Source: Acidisarcina sp.
GTDB lineage: Bacteria > Acidobacteriota > Terriglobia > Terriglobales > Acidobacteriaceae
Assembly: GCA_035539175.1 (NCBI GenBank)
Contig: DATLIY010000008.1
Location: 786,123 to 850,122 of the forward strand
DNA: 64,000 nt
Reading direction: 5' to 3'
Shown here: positions 20,001-28,725 of the stretch, in pieces
Layout of the letters: each line of letters opens with the position of its first letter
Numbering within the stretch: the stretch's first letter is position 1
Program-made: the position numbers and the translations under genes
Notes under the pieces: generated by a model
What the model saw: only the letters and a program-made list of their open reading frames with translations
Database searches by the model: none
Told to the model about the DNA's origin: nothing

Positions 20001-20050
20001 GGTGCCAAATTGGGAACATTTCGTTCCAAGAGTGCAAATTGGTACCTTGG
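20001..20050. repeat. Direct and inverted repeats upstream of the sugar transferase
   Basis: Two near-copies, GTGCCAAATTGG at 20002-20013 and GTGCAAATTGG at 20032-20042, flank an imperfect inverted repeat TTGGGAAC-ATTTC-GTTCCAA. The arrangement suggests a regulatory site or a hairpin leader for the following gene. No known motif was recognised. Confidence 0.35.
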
Positions 20051-20137
20051 TAATCTCCGAGTAATGGAATTTTGATAGAGGTTGTAGAACCTGTTCGCTA
20101 CACTGGTTGCACGATTGCCTGTCAAGGTTTGGAGCCG

Positions 20138-20914
20138 ATGAAGCACAATGTGTTTTCCATATTGAACGCTCCCGTGAATGTTGCGGAATTTCGGGGCGTT
20201 GAGCCACTGCGAGATACGCACCGGAAAGAAGATACGACAGCGGCACCGAGTGCTGTGATAACGGTCGCACGCGCCAGCAGTTGGAGTGTCTCCAGCGCAA
20301 AGCGGTTTCTGGATGTCATAGCCTCGCTGATCGCCCTGCTGCTGCTTTCGCCAGTCATGCTGGTGATCGCACTATTGGTCGGCTTCACTTCCAAGGGGCC
20401 AGTCTTTTTCGCACAGCGGCGCGTGGGAAGCCATGGCAGACTCTTTACCATCTTCAAGTTCCGCACCATGGAAGTGGCACCTCCCCAGCAGAGCGGATCT
20501 CCGATTACGGTTCAGGGAGACCGTCGCGTCACCCGCGTAGGAGCGGTTCTGCGGCGCTTCAAGCTGGACGAACTGCCGCAGTTCTATAACGTGCTCAGCG
20601 GAGATATGAGCCTGGTGGGTCCGCGGCCCAAGCTTCCGCATCACGAGGGGTTGAAGATGCCCTTTCGTCCCGGGCTGACGGGTGCGGCCACGCTTGCGTT
20701 TCGCTGTGAAGAGCAGATGCTGCGCTCCATTCCCTCGCAGGATCTGGACAGGTTCTACGACCGCACCGTGAAGCCGATGAAGGCTCGCCTCGACTCCGAA
20801 TATATGGAGAGTGCTACCCTCCTCAGCGACCTCGGAATCCTGCTCTCTACTGCGACTGCATGCACCGGTCTGAGCACAAAATCTACGTCGCTCGATTTCT
20901 CAAACCCGGCCTGA
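20138..20914 (+). CDS. Bacterial sugar transferase (undecaprenyl-phosphate phosphoglycosyltransferase)
   Basis: With ATG 20138 the protein has 258 residues; GGAG lies only three bases before it, and a TTG at 20072 is the alternative. A single membrane-embedded helix (about residues 50-75) is followed by the phosphoglycosyltransferase core with KRFLD, FFAQRRVGSHG, FKFRTM, FKLDELPQFYNVL and MSLVGPRP motifs. The family transfers a sugar-1-phosphate to undecaprenyl phosphate, starting exopolysaccharide repeat units. It is the short form without the N-terminal four-helix CoA-binding-like half of WcaJ. It probably works with the SLBB exporter 182 bases upstream. Confidence 0.9.
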   Translation: MKHNVFSILNAPVNVAEFRGVEPLRDTHRKEDTTAAPSAVITVARASSWSVSSAKRFLDVIASLIALLLLSPVMLVIALLVGFTSKGPVFFAQRRVGSHGRLFTIFKFRTMEVAPPQQSGSPITVQGDRRVTRVGAVLRRFKLDELPQFYNVLSGDMSLVGPRPKLPHHEGLKMPFRPGLTGAATLAFRCEEQMLRSIPSQDLDRFYDRTVKPMKARLDSEYMESATLLSDLGILLSTATACTGLSTKSTSLDFSNPA

Positions 20915-21137
20915 TTCCAGCCAGCTCCCCCTGCACGAGCCGAGCCGCTGCAGATTTACCCTCTGCGAAGTTGGATTTGCGCCGCGATTCCTTTCGGTCA
21001 GCAGCTATACTTTTTATTGAGAGACTACCGATTGCAATCGGGCGAATCCTCGAGCAGGGATTCTGATTGTTGCGGCAGAGGTGTGTCTCATATTGGCGGT
21101 TCCACGCGAAATCGTTGGGCGGGAGTTGAGACGAGAG

Positions 21138-21464
21138 ATGGCAGAAGCAGCAAAGGTCACAGTGGAAGATGTGCAACGGGTTGCCGAGCTGGCAAACCTG
21201 GAGTTGGAGGCTGGCGAGGAGGCGCGCATGCTGCGGGATCTGAATGCCATCCTCGGGCATGTCGCCCAGTTGAACGAACTGGACACATCCTCCGTCGAGG
21301 CTATGGCGCAAGTGACGGAAATTCTGGCACTGCCCGCTCTTCCTGCGTTGGAGACGTTGCGCCCGGACCTGATTCGTCCCTCGCTGGATCGCAGCGTGGT
21401 GCTCGATGGCGCTCCGGAAACGGATGGCGTCTTCTTCAAGGTTCCCAAAGTCCTCGAGCGTTAA
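21138..21464 (+). CDS. gatC: Asp/Glu-tRNA amidotransferase subunit C
   Basis: This 108-residue GatC starts with ATG 21138 (MAEAAK); an in-frame extension to 21081 lacks support. It has the typical VEDVQRVAELANLEL helix and the late PETDGVFFKVPKVLE motif that wraps around GatA/GatB. The GatCAB complex converts Glu-tRNA(Gln) or Asp-tRNA(Asn) to the amidated form. gatA follows after 39 bases. gatB is not in this window. Confidence 0.93.
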   Translation: MAEAAKVTVEDVQRVAELANLELEAGEEARMLRDLNAILGHVAQLNELDTSSVEAMAQVTEILALPALPALETLRPDLIRPSLDRSVVLDGAPETDGVFFKVPKVLER

Positions 21465-21503
21465 TTTTTCTGCCGCGAGCGCGGCTTGTTTCCCGGGAAA
21501 AGC

Positions 21504-22970
21504 ATGACATCAGAGACCGTTTTGACAGAAAATCCGCAGTCGATCGACTCCGTGCGCGAGCAGGTTGCCAATCGTTCGAAAACCGCCCAGTCGTTTGCCG
21601 AGGAGACCTATGAGCGCATCGGCGCCGTCGATCCCCGGATCCATGCCTATCTGGCGTTGAGCCGCGAGCGTGCGCTGCGGCAGGCGGAGAAGATCGACGC
21701 CATGGCAGCCAGTGGGCAGACGCTTCCGCCGCTCGCGGGTGTTCCGGTCGGCATCAAGGACGTGCTCAATATGATGGGTGCTCCCGCGACTGCTGGATCG
21801 AAGATTCTCTCCGGCTATAACTCACCTTACGATGCGACGGCGGTTCAGCGGTTGGAGGCAGCCGGGGCGGTTCTGGTGGGCAAGCTGAACTGCGACGAGT
21901 TCGCGATGGGATCGTCCAACGAAAACTCCGCATATGGACCGGTACACAATCCCCGCGCGCTCGATCGGGTGCCGGGCGGCTCCAGCGGCGGCTCCGCTGC
22001 GGCGGTTGCGGCGGGCATGGCGGTCGCGACCCTGGGCACGGACACGGGGGGATCGATTCGCCAGCCGGCATCGTTCTGCGGAGTGGTGGGTCTGCTGCCC
22101 ACCTATGGCCGGGTATCGCGATTCGGCTTGATCGCCTTTGCCTCGTCGCTCGATCGAATTGGCCCGTTTGGGAATAACGTGCGCGACTGTGCCACCATCC
22201 TCGGCGTCATGGCGGGCTACGATCCTATGGATGCGACCTCCTCGACGCTGCCGGTGCCCGATTATGCAGCGGAGATGGCAAGGCCGGTGGAGGGGCTCCG
22301 CATCGGCGTTCCGGCAGAGTATTTTGCCGAGGGGCTGGATCCGGAGGTTCGCGCGGCAATCCAAACGGGAATTGAGCAGCTTCGCGCGCGGGGATGCACG
22401 ATTCACCCCATCTCCCTGCCGCACACGCGTTACGCCATCCCCACGTATTACGTGCTGGCGACCGCAGAGGCGAGCTCGAATCTTGCGCGGTTCGATGGCG
22501 TGCGTTATGGTTTTCGCGCCAAGGATGCGAATGCTCTTTCCGCCATGTACCGCCGCTCGCGAGACGAGGGCTTCGGCCCGGAGGTAAAGCGTCGAATTCT
22601 TCTTGGCACCTATGCGCTCAGCGCGGGCTATTATGACGCGTACTATCGCAAGGCGCAGCAGGTTCGCCGCCTCCTGGCGCAGGATTTTCTGAATGCCTTC
22701 GAGCAGGTGGATGCCATCGTGACGCCGACCGCGCCCACTCCGGCGTTCAAGCTCGGCGAGAAAACGGATGACCCCGTCTCCATGTACCTGGCGGACATCT
22801 ACACCGTTACAGCCAGCCTTGCGGGTATTTGTGGAATCTCTGTGCCGTGCGGGGAGTCCAGCGAAGGGCTGCCGATCGGCATGCAGATCCTCGGAAAGCA
22901 CTTTGCCGAGGGCACGATCTTCCGCGTCGCGCAGGCCGTCGAACAGGCGAACGCAATTCCAGTCAGCTAA
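21504..22970 (+). CDS. gatA: Asp/Glu-tRNA amidotransferase subunit A
   Basis: This 488-residue amidase-signature protein carries the Ser-cisSer-Lys triad context: a GVPVGIKD motif, the Gly/Ser-rich VPGGSSGGSAAAVAAG stretch and DTGGSIRQPASFCG. It hydrolyses glutamine and passes ammonia to GatB. The start was set at ATG 21504 (MTSETV) rather than TTG 21486. It forms an operon with gatC and is followed by a terminator. Confidence 0.96.
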   Translation: MTSETVLTENPQSIDSVREQVANRSKTAQSFAEETYERIGAVDPRIHAYLALSRERALRQAEKIDAMAASGQTLPPLAGVPVGIKDVLNMMGAPATAGSKILSGYNSPYDATAVQRLEAAGAVLVGKLNCDEFAMGSSNENSAYGPVHNPRALDRVPGGSSGGSAAAVAAGMAVATLGTDTGGSIRQPASFCGVVGLLPTYGRVSRFGLIAFASSLDRIGPFGNNVRDCATILGVMAGYDPMDATSSTLPVPDYAAEMARPVEGLRIGVPAEYFAEGLDPEVRAAIQTGIEQLRARGCTIHPISLPHTRYAIPTYYVLATAEASSNLARFDGVRYGFRAKDANALSAMYRRSRDEGFGPEVKRRILLGTYALSAGYYDAYYRKAQQVRRLLAQDFLNAFEQVDAIVTPTAPTPAFKLGEKTDDPVSMYLADIYTVTASLAGICGISVPCGESSEGLPIGMQILGKHFAEGTIFRVAQAVEQANAIPVS

Positions 22971-22992
22971 GGGAAGCGGTCCATCCGCGAAG

Positions 22993-23026
22993 AGCCGGTT
23001 TGCGAACGATGCAGGCCGGCTTTTTT
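22993..23026 (+). terminator. Terminator after gatCA
   Basis: AGCCGG pairs with CCGGCT across a 17-base loop and is followed by six T. It overlaps the end of the convergent FmdE-like gene. Confidence 0.7.
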
Positions 23027-23618
23027 AATGGGGCAGGGGCTGGTAGTAGCGATCCTCGGGCGCTGCGCAACCCTGGCAAAGGGTTTGCCCTTCGCGCAGG
23101 ACGTAACGGTCGTAGTTGATGCCCTCACCGCAGATGGCGCAGGCGATGCGCTCTCCTTTAAAGCCGGGAAACTCCTTTGCGTCGAGCGTGACGCTTACCC
23201 ATTCCTCCGTGAAGAGGCTGGCGTCCGTCATCTCACGGTAGGCCTGCATCTGCTGCTGATTCTTATTCTCGATCCCGGGGAACATCTCGCGGGCCAGGGC
23301 CTTCGAGGACTCGCGTGCCGCGATGCGGATGGCGCGCTGGTTCGCCAGATCCACGAAGGTTGCGGCCATCTTGCCCCAATCGCGGAACTTGAGCGCCCTC
23401 TTGCCCAGTCGGCAGCCGGTTACCACGCCGATGGCGTCGGTGGCGCAGCGGTCAATTTCGACAAAGGTCACCAGGCGTTTGCGGTCGGCTCCGCGTGGGT
23501 CGGCGATGCCCAGGCGTTCGCAGCCGAGCATGGCCATGCGCACACCCAGCACCTGCCCGGCGCACAGATGGCCGTGGGCAATCTTCGCCTGCTCCAGCAG
23601 TTCGTCGAGCGATTCCAT
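23025..23618 (-). CDS. FmdE-family protein with C-terminal zinc finger
   Basis: The 197 residues open with the FmdE signature HGHLCAGQVLGVRMA, then FVEIDRCATDAIG and TGCRLGKR. The C-terminus has a four-cysteine zinc-ribbon pattern, CAICG...CQGCA. FmdE was named from the formylmethanofuran dehydrogenase operon of archaea, but FmdE-domain proteins also occur in bacteria, where they are often near molybdenum or metal enzymes. No such enzyme is adjacent here, so function is open. It is convergent with gatA. Confidence 0.85.
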   Translation of the reverse strand: MESLDELLEQAKIAHGHLCAGQVLGVRMAMLGCERLGIADPRGADRKRLVTFVEIDRCATDAIGVVTGCRLGKRALKFRDWGKMAATFVDLANQRAIRIAARESSKALAREMFPGIENKNQQQMQAYREMTDASLFTEEWVSVTLDAKEFPGFKGERIACAICGEGINYDRYVLREGQTLCQGCAAPEDRYYQPLPH

Positions 23619-23671
23619 GACGACTATCCTAGAGCAACTTGGTGACTCTAGCGCGATTCGCTCCGCCCCGG

Positions 23672-24388
23672 TTATTGCGGATCCGGCTCGGCGGCGTCTC
23701 CCTCTTCCACCAGGACAGCGGAGAGGCCAATCAGATCAAAGCTCATCGGCGCGGCTCCCTTGGGATTGAAGGTGACGCGCAGCGGCTCCCGCTGCCAACC
23801 CGCGGGCTCGCATGCCGGGCTGGGGTGGTCGTCGGCAGACCAGGAAGAGATCTTCTTCGCCAGGATGGGACGGCGCGCGCCCACCTGCGCCACCACGGCA
23901 TAGAGAGATTTCCCCGTCGAGGGCAACCCGCAGTAGGCGGCATAATCGCGGAACCAGACGACGTCGGAGACGGCGGGATCATAGTCCGGCAGATGCAGGG
24001 CCGTGACGTGGCCAGTGGTGCGATCCACCACGATCCACGAGCCGCGCTGCCACACCCAATGCTCCTTGGTATCGGTGGGCAGGGTGTCGTTGATGTGCAG
24101 GGCACGCCGAATGGTGAAGCTGCGGTCGGTGATGTCGTGCGCCTCGCCCGTGGTCCACTCCTTCACCTGGCCGTCCACCACAATGGGGCGAATCTTCAGG
24201 TCGCCATCGGTTGCGGCGGTGCCGCGCACCGAAGCGTCCGCGGGGTCGCCAATCGTGGTGTGCGGAACCCGCTTGAAGGGTCCAAGGCCGACGGTGTGCG
24301 GCTTTCGCACCGCAAGCAGATTCGCGGAGCACAGCAGCAGAAGCCCCGCCAGGAGGGCGCTTCGGAGCACAGGATGAGCGGAGGTCAT
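23672..24388 (-). CDS. Secreted hypothetical protein
   Basis: This 238-residue protein has a signal peptide (about residues 1-26). The mature part is rich in polar residues, with a WVWQRGSWIVVDR segment and a CEPAGWQREP stretch. Two cysteines in the mature part (AAYCGLP and PACEP) could form a disulfide. I do not recognise a family. It reads in the same direction as tyrS but lies about 110 bases downstream, and that gap contains a direct repeat, so it may have its own promoter. Confidence 0.7.
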   Translation of the reverse strand: MTSAHPVLRSALLAGLLLLCSANLLAVRKPHTVGLGPFKRVPHTTIGDPADASVRGTAATDGDLKIRPIVVDGQVKEWTTGEAHDITDRSFTIRRALHINDTLPTDTKEHWVWQRGSWIVVDRTTGHVTALHLPDYDPAVSDVVWFRDYAAYCGLPSTGKSLYAVVAQVGARRPILAKKISSWSADDHPSPACEPAGWQREPLRVTFNPKGAAPMSFDLIGLSAVLVEEGDAAEPDPQ

Positions 24389-24443
24389 GCCAGCTAGGTT
24401 AGGGGACCGGTGGCGCGATCCACAAGTCCCCGTTTGGGCCAGT

Positions 24444-24474
24444 TACGCTGAAGTAACAGCTACGCAGAAGTAAC
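24444..24474. repeat. Near-identical 14-bp direct repeat between tyrS and the secreted protein
   Basis: TACGCTGAAGTAAC and TACGCAGAAGTAAC, 13/14 identical, begin 17 bases apart. They lie 56-86 bases upstream of the start at 24388, a plausible operator position. Confidence 0.4.
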
Positions 24475-24498
24475 GTTGTTTTTGCGCAGTGCTGCCTG

Positions 24499-25827
24499 CT
24501 ATTCGATGACGACGATCTTGGCGCGTTTGCCGACACGAACGGGCCAGCGCGCCGGCAGATCCTGCGCCAGGATGTTGACCGTCTTCTCCGTGGTGGTGCC
24601 GATCACGATGCCCGCCCGCTTGATCTGGTTCGAGGCCGCCGTGGTGGATTCGGCCAGGCCCGCGGCATGCAGCAGCTTCGGCAGGCGGATTCCTCTTCCA
24701 CGTGCGATATCCTCCGCGCTCACGTCGAGGTTGGCGAGGCGTTCTCCTGCCGCTGAGTAGATGGTGGTAATCGAATGCGGCTCATCGGAGTTCCATTCCA
24801 CGTCGCTCAGCGGGACATGGATCTCCTCCGTATCCGCCGAGATCTTGCGCTGCTGAAATTGCAGGGCCCAGTTTTCGTCTGCGCGCTGCGCGGCTTCCCG
24901 GGAGTGGAATCCGGCGACGATGAGACGTGCCAGATGCTTCTTCACCTCCATCGGGTGCAGCGTGCCTGCCTGTACTTCGGCCTGCATCGTATCAATTTCG
25001 GATTGGCGAAGGTCGGTCAGGAATGTCCAGTACTTCCACATCAGCTCGTCGGAGACGGACATCAGCTTGCCATACATTTCTTCGGGCTTTTCCTTGATGC
25101 CGATGGCGTTGCCCAGGGACTTGGACATCTTCTGCACTCCGTCCAGTCCTTCGAGGATCGGCGTCATCAGGATGATCTGCGACGGCTGGCCGTAGTGGCG
25201 TTGCAGCTCGCGGCCCATCAGCAGGTTGAATTTCTGATCGGTGCCGCCCAGTTCCACATCGGCGTGCAGGGCCACCGAGTCGTATCCCTGTGCCAGCGGG
25301 TAGAGCATCTCGTGCAACGAGATCGGCTTCTCCTCCTGGAACCGCTTGTGGAAGTCGTCGCGCTCCAGCATCTGCGAAACGGTGAAGTGCGCCGCCAGCC
25401 GGATGATGCCCTCAAAGCCCAGCGTTCCCAGCCACTCGGAGTTGAAGCGCACCTCGGTCTTTGCCGGATCGAGGATGCGGAACACCTGCTCCTTGTAGGT
25501 CTCAGCGTTGGCCTGGATTTCCTCGACCGTCAAGGGCTTGCGGGTGACATTGCGGCCCGTGGGATCACCAATCAAGCCGGTGAAGTCGCCGATGAGGAAG
25601 ATGACCGTGTGGCCCAGATCCTGAAAGTGCTTCAGCTTGCGGATGAGCACGGTGTGGCCCAGGTGCAGATCGGGAGCGGTGGGATCGAAGCCGGCCTTCA
25701 CGCGCAGCGGTTTTCCGCTCTTGCGGGAGGCTTCCAGGCGCTCGCGCAGGTCGGAGGTGCGGATGATCTCCGCCGCACCTTTTTGCAGCAGATCAAGTTG
25801 TTCATCAACAGGGGCAAAAGTGGACAT
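24499..25827 (-). CDS. tyrS: Tyrosyl-tRNA synthetase
   Basis: This 442-residue class I synthetase charges tRNA-Tyr. It has the HIGH-like motif HLGH, the QKMSKS loop and a C-terminal S4-like RNA-binding domain ([15 protein letters not shown]). ATG 25827 (MSTFAPV) was chosen; eleven extra in-frame codons upstream are unlike the family. The matching tRNA-Tyr(GTA) lies at 62509. Confidence 0.96.
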   Translation of the reverse strand: MSTFAPVDEQLDLLQKGAAEIIRTSDLRERLEASRKSGKPLRVKAGFDPTAPDLHLGHTVLIRKLKHFQDLGHTVIFLIGDFTGLIGDPTGRNVTRKPLTVEEIQANAETYKEQVFRILDPAKTEVRFNSEWLGTLGFEGIIRLAAHFTVSQMLERDDFHKRFQEEKPISLHEMLYPLAQGYDSVALHADVELGGTDQKFNLLMGRELQRHYGQPSQIILMTPILEGLDGVQKMSKSLGNAIGIKEKPEEMYGKLMSVSDELMWKYWTFLTDLRQSEIDTMQAEVQAGTLHPMEVKKHLARLIVAGFHSREAAQRADENWALQFQQRKISADTEEIHVPLSDVEWNSDEPHSITTIYSAAGERLANLDVSAEDIARGRGIRLPKLLHAAGLAESTTAASNQIKRAGIVIGTTTEKTVNILAQDLPARWPVRVGKRAKIVVIE

Positions 25828-25925
25828 AGCCTCTTCAGTATAGAGGTACCGGCCATCCAACTCCTTTGCTTACGCGGGAATTGCTCGCTTGAGCCTTTGC
25901 CCTGGCCGGTCGCATACTGTGCCAC

Positions 25926-26396
25926 ATGGATGCCGAGATCGCAAGAGAGTATCTGCTTACGCTTCCCCATGTCGTAGAGACGATGCAATGGGGAGCCAAC
26001 CTGGTCTTCTGGGTGGGAGACAAGGCCATCGGCGGCAAGATGTTTGCCCTGCTGAATCTCGATGACGATGGGAGAGCGGTGCTCTGCTTTGCCGCCGGGC
26101 CGGATCGCTACGCCGAGCTGTTGGAAGTGGAAGGAGTGATCCCCGCTCCCTACCTGGCGCGCGCCTGCTGGGTTGCGCTGGAGAACTGGGACGTATTCCG
26201 TGCCAGCGAATTGCAGGAGCTGCTGCGCAATGCCCGCACGCTGGTGGAAGCAAAGCTGCCCAGGCGGACGAAGGATGTCCTGGCCATGCCAGCCGCGGAG
26301 CGCAAGCGGCTGGTCGCGCAAAGGAGGAGGCTCCTCGCCGCCGCTGGCGAGGCTCGTGGCGCGGCTCGCAAGCCAAAACGCAAGGCCAAGCCGTAA
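25926..26396 (+). CDS. MmcQ/YjbR-family protein
   Basis: This 156-residue MmcQ/YjbR-like protein (double-wing DNA-binding-like fold) has the family N-terminus [17 protein letters not shown] and the [15 protein letters not shown] strand pair. The C-terminus is Arg/Lys-rich ([11 protein letters not shown]), which could contact nucleic acid. It is divergent from tyrS. The biological role of the family is not established. Confidence 0.88.
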   Translation: MDAEIAREYLLTLPHVVETMQWGANLVFWVGDKAIGGKMFALLNLDDDGRAVLCFAAGPDRYAELLEVEGVIPAPYLARACWVALENWDVFRASELQELLRNARTLVEAKLPRRTKDVLAMPAAERKRLVAQRRRLLAAAGEARGAARKPKRKAKP

Positions 26397-26445
26397 ATCA
26401 TCAGGTTGGTTGCGCGGAGAAGTCACCCTCCGTTAGCGTAGCCAT

Positions 26446-27237
26446 ATGGTTTCCCTTTCACTTGCAGGCAAGGTTGCACTCGTCAGCGGCGGTTCGCGCG
26501 GCGTCGGGGCGGAGACGGTGCGCCTCTTCCGCGAGGCGGGCGCGAAGGTCGTCTTCAACTATCGCGTAGCGCGCGAGCGTGCTCTGGAGTTGGTCGAGGA
26601 GTGTGGCGGCGAGGCTGAGTGTGTCGCCCTGCAGCAGGATCTCTCCCATGCCGGGGACGGCCGCGCCCTGGTGGCCGCAGCTATTGAAAGATTCGGACGA
26701 CTGGACGCGCTGGTCGTGAACCATGGCATCTGGCCATCCAGGGACGCCTCCATCGCCACCATGTCCAGCGAACAGTGGAGCCGGACGATGGGAGTGAATC
26801 TCGATAGCGTATTCGGGCTGGTGCAGGCAGCGGTGGCGCAGTTTCAGCAGCAACGGGACGCGGGCCGGGCCACGGGCGCGGCTGGGCATATCGTCCTCAT
26901 CAGCTCCACCGCCGGACAGCGCGGCGAGGCCTTCCATGCCGACTATGCCGTGACCAAAGGAGCGGTCATCAGTCTTACCAAGAGCCTCTCCAGCGAACTG
27001 GCCGGCGAGGGCATCTATGTGAATTGCGTGGCTCCGGGGTGGGTGGATACGGAGATGTCCGCCGCCGCGCTGAGCGATCCCGCGAAACGGGAAAAGATTT
27101 TGTCGTCGATTCCGCTGGGTCGGGTGGCGAGTGTGCGGGAGATTGCCGCGCCTGTGCTGTTCCTCTGTACTCCCTATACGGGGTTTATCAGCGGAGAGAT
27201 TCTGAACGTGAACGGCGGCGCGGTTCTGGTAGGTTAA
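26446..27237 (+). CDS. Short-chain dehydrogenase/reductase (FabG-like)
   Basis: This 263-residue classical SDR has the cofactor loop SGGSRGVG (residues 14-21), the NHG motif near residues 92-94 and catalytic S153/S154, Y167 and K171 (YAVTK). The proposed NAD(P)-dependent carbonyl reduction follows from the family; the substrate cannot be read from the sequence. It lies 20 bases before a LolA-like gene, so the two may be co-transcribed. Confidence 0.92.
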   Translation: MVSLSLAGKVALVSGGSRGVGAETVRLFREAGAKVVFNYRVARERALELVEECGGEAECVALQQDLSHAGDGRALVAAAIERFGRLDALVVNHGIWPSRDASIATMSSEQWSRTMGVNLDSVFGLVQAAVAQFQQQRDAGRATGAAGHIVLISSTAGQRGEAFHADYAVTKGAVISLTKSLSSELAGEGIYVNCVAPGWVDTEMSAAALSDPAKREKILSSIPLGRVASVREIAAPVLFLCTPYTGFISGEILNVNGGAVLVG

Positions 27238-27257
27238 GGCGGAGCGAAGAGGGAAGC

Positions 27258-28103
27258 ATGAAGAGAAAGGCAGCCTGCTGCAAAGGGTCGGTTTCAATGC
27301 GCGCCAAATCTTTCGGCGCGATACTGGGAGTTTTGCTGGCCGCAATCCTATTCTCATGCGGCGGCTTTGCCTTCGCGCAGGACACCGCTGCAACTGCCAA
27401 GCAGAATGAGCAGAAGGCACGCGCCGTCCTGGACGCAATGGTGCAGGCGCTCGGCGGAGATCGCTGGCTGTCGATGCAAAACCGCGTCTATGAGGGGCGT
27501 CGTTCGGGCTTCTACAAGGGCGATCCTACGGGCGCCATCGTCGATTATTTTGAGTTCCATCAATTTCCTGATCAGGATCGCGTCGAGTTCACCAAGAAGC
27601 GCGATGTGGTGCAGATCCTTACCGGGCGCGAGGGATGGGAGATCACCTATCGCGGCAAGAAGGCCCTGCCCAAGGATCAGGTGGATGCCGCGCTGCGGCA
27701 CAGGGACCACTCCATCGAAGTTGCTGTCAAGGTATGGATGAAGGATCCCAGAACGATGTTGTTTTACGAGGGGCAGCGCACCGTGCAGCGCCATCTTGCG
27801 GATCAGGTGACGATCCTCTCCGGCACGAACGACTCAATCACGATCCAGATGGACGCGCAGGACCACCTGCCCGTGCGGAGCAGCTTCGAGTGGCGCGATC
27901 CGGTCTACAAGGACAAGAACGAGAGCGCCGAGGAGTACGACGACTACCATGTGGTCGAGGGCATCCCCACGCCCTTCACCATTACCAGTTACCAGAATGG
28001 CGAGATGACCGGCCAGCATTTTCTCTACCGCGCGAGCTACAACGTGACGCTGCCGCCGGAGACGTTCGATCCCGATAGAACCGCCAGCAAGATCAAGAAA
28101 TAA
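27258..28103 (+). CDS. Exported LolA-like outer-membrane lipoprotein-sorting homologue
   Basis: This 281-residue protein begins at ATG 27258, a few bases after an AGAGGGA Shine-Dalgarno. It has a signal segment (about residues 18-42) and a beta-rich mature part resembling LolA/LolB-fold proteins (RVEFTKKRDVVQILTGREGWE and later DDYHVVEGIPTPFTITSY). A direct role in lipoprotein transport is not shown; many Acidobacteriota carry paralogues of unknown use. Confidence 0.78.
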   Translation: MKRKAACCKGSVSMRAKSFGAILGVLLAAILFSCGGFAFAQDTAATAKQNEQKARAVLDAMVQALGGDRWLSMQNRVYEGRRSGFYKGDPTGAIVDYFEFHQFPDQDRVEFTKKRDVVQILTGREGWEITYRGKKALPKDQVDAALRHRDHSIEVAVKVWMKDPRTMLFYEGQRTVQRHLADQVTILSGTNDSITIQMDAQDHLPVRSSFEWRDPVYKDKNESAEEYDDYHVVEGIPTPFTITSYQNGEMTGQHFLYRASYNVTLPPETFDPDRTASKIKK

Positions 28104-28166
28104 CCGTAATGTAACGTGGCGCGGCGGTCCCCGAAGAGAGGTTGTACCCGTCGCCGCGCGGGGCGA

Positions 28167-28198
28167 TTGCGAATCACTGGGCGGGAAGATTGTATAAT
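28167..28198 (+). promoter_or_regulatory. Candidate sigma-70 promoter of the fabZ-lpxA-lpxI operon
   Basis: A perfect TATAAT at 28193-28198 lies 14 bases before the fabZ ATG, with a TTGCGA at 28167-28172 (20-base spacer, longer than ideal). Transcription would start near 28205, giving a leader of only about eight bases without a Shine-Dalgarno. Confidence 0.5.
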
Positions 28199-28212
28199 CG
28201 CGCTGCACCCTT

Positions 28213-28725
28213 ATGGATAACGAAAAAGCTACACCTGAGCCCGGCCAGCAACTCGACATCAACGAGATCATGGCGATCCTGCCCCACCGCTACCCGTTTC
28301 TGCTGATCGACCGGGTGGTTGAGGTGGTTCGCAAGGAGCGCATTGTCGCGATCAAGAACGTGACGATCAACGAGCCGTTTTTCCAGGGCCATTTCCCTGG
28401 CTACCCGGTTATGCCGGGGGTGCTGGTCATTGAGGCGATGGCACAGGCCGGAGCCTCCCTGTTGCTCACCGAGTTTCCCGATCGCGACGATTACCTGACG
28501 TTCTTCACCGGCATTGAGCGCGCCAAGTTCCGCCGGCCCGTTGTGCCCGGGGACCAGGTGCGCATCGAGATCAAGGTGATTAACTGGAGATCGCGAGCCG
28601 TGCGCATGGAAGGGGTCGCAACGGTCGAGGGCAAGGTGGCGTGTGAATCGATTGTCATGTGCCAGATCGTTCCGCGGAAGAAGAAGGCCACAGCCTCTGC
28701 GGCAGGGGCGGTGAGCCAGGAGTGA
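28213..28725 (+). CDS. fabZ: 3-hydroxyacyl-ACP dehydratase FabZ
   Basis: This 170-residue hotdog-fold enzyme has the [13 protein letters not shown] motif and catalytic H60 ([11 protein letters not shown]) and E74 (VIEAMAQAG). It dehydrates 3-hydroxyacyl-ACP in fatty acid synthesis and competes with LpxA for 3-hydroxyacyl-ACP, which explains the linkage. The stop overlaps the lpxA GTG start. The C-terminal 15 residues are a Lys/Ala-rich extension. Confidence 0.95.
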   Translation: MDNEKATPEPGQQLDINEIMAILPHRYPFLLIDRVVEVVRKERIVAIKNVTINEPFFQGHFPGYPVMPGVLVIEAMAQAGASLLLTEFPDRDDYLTFFTGIERAKFRRPVVPGDQVRIEIKVINWRSRAVRMEGVATVEGKVACESIVMCQIVPRKKKATASAAGAVSQE

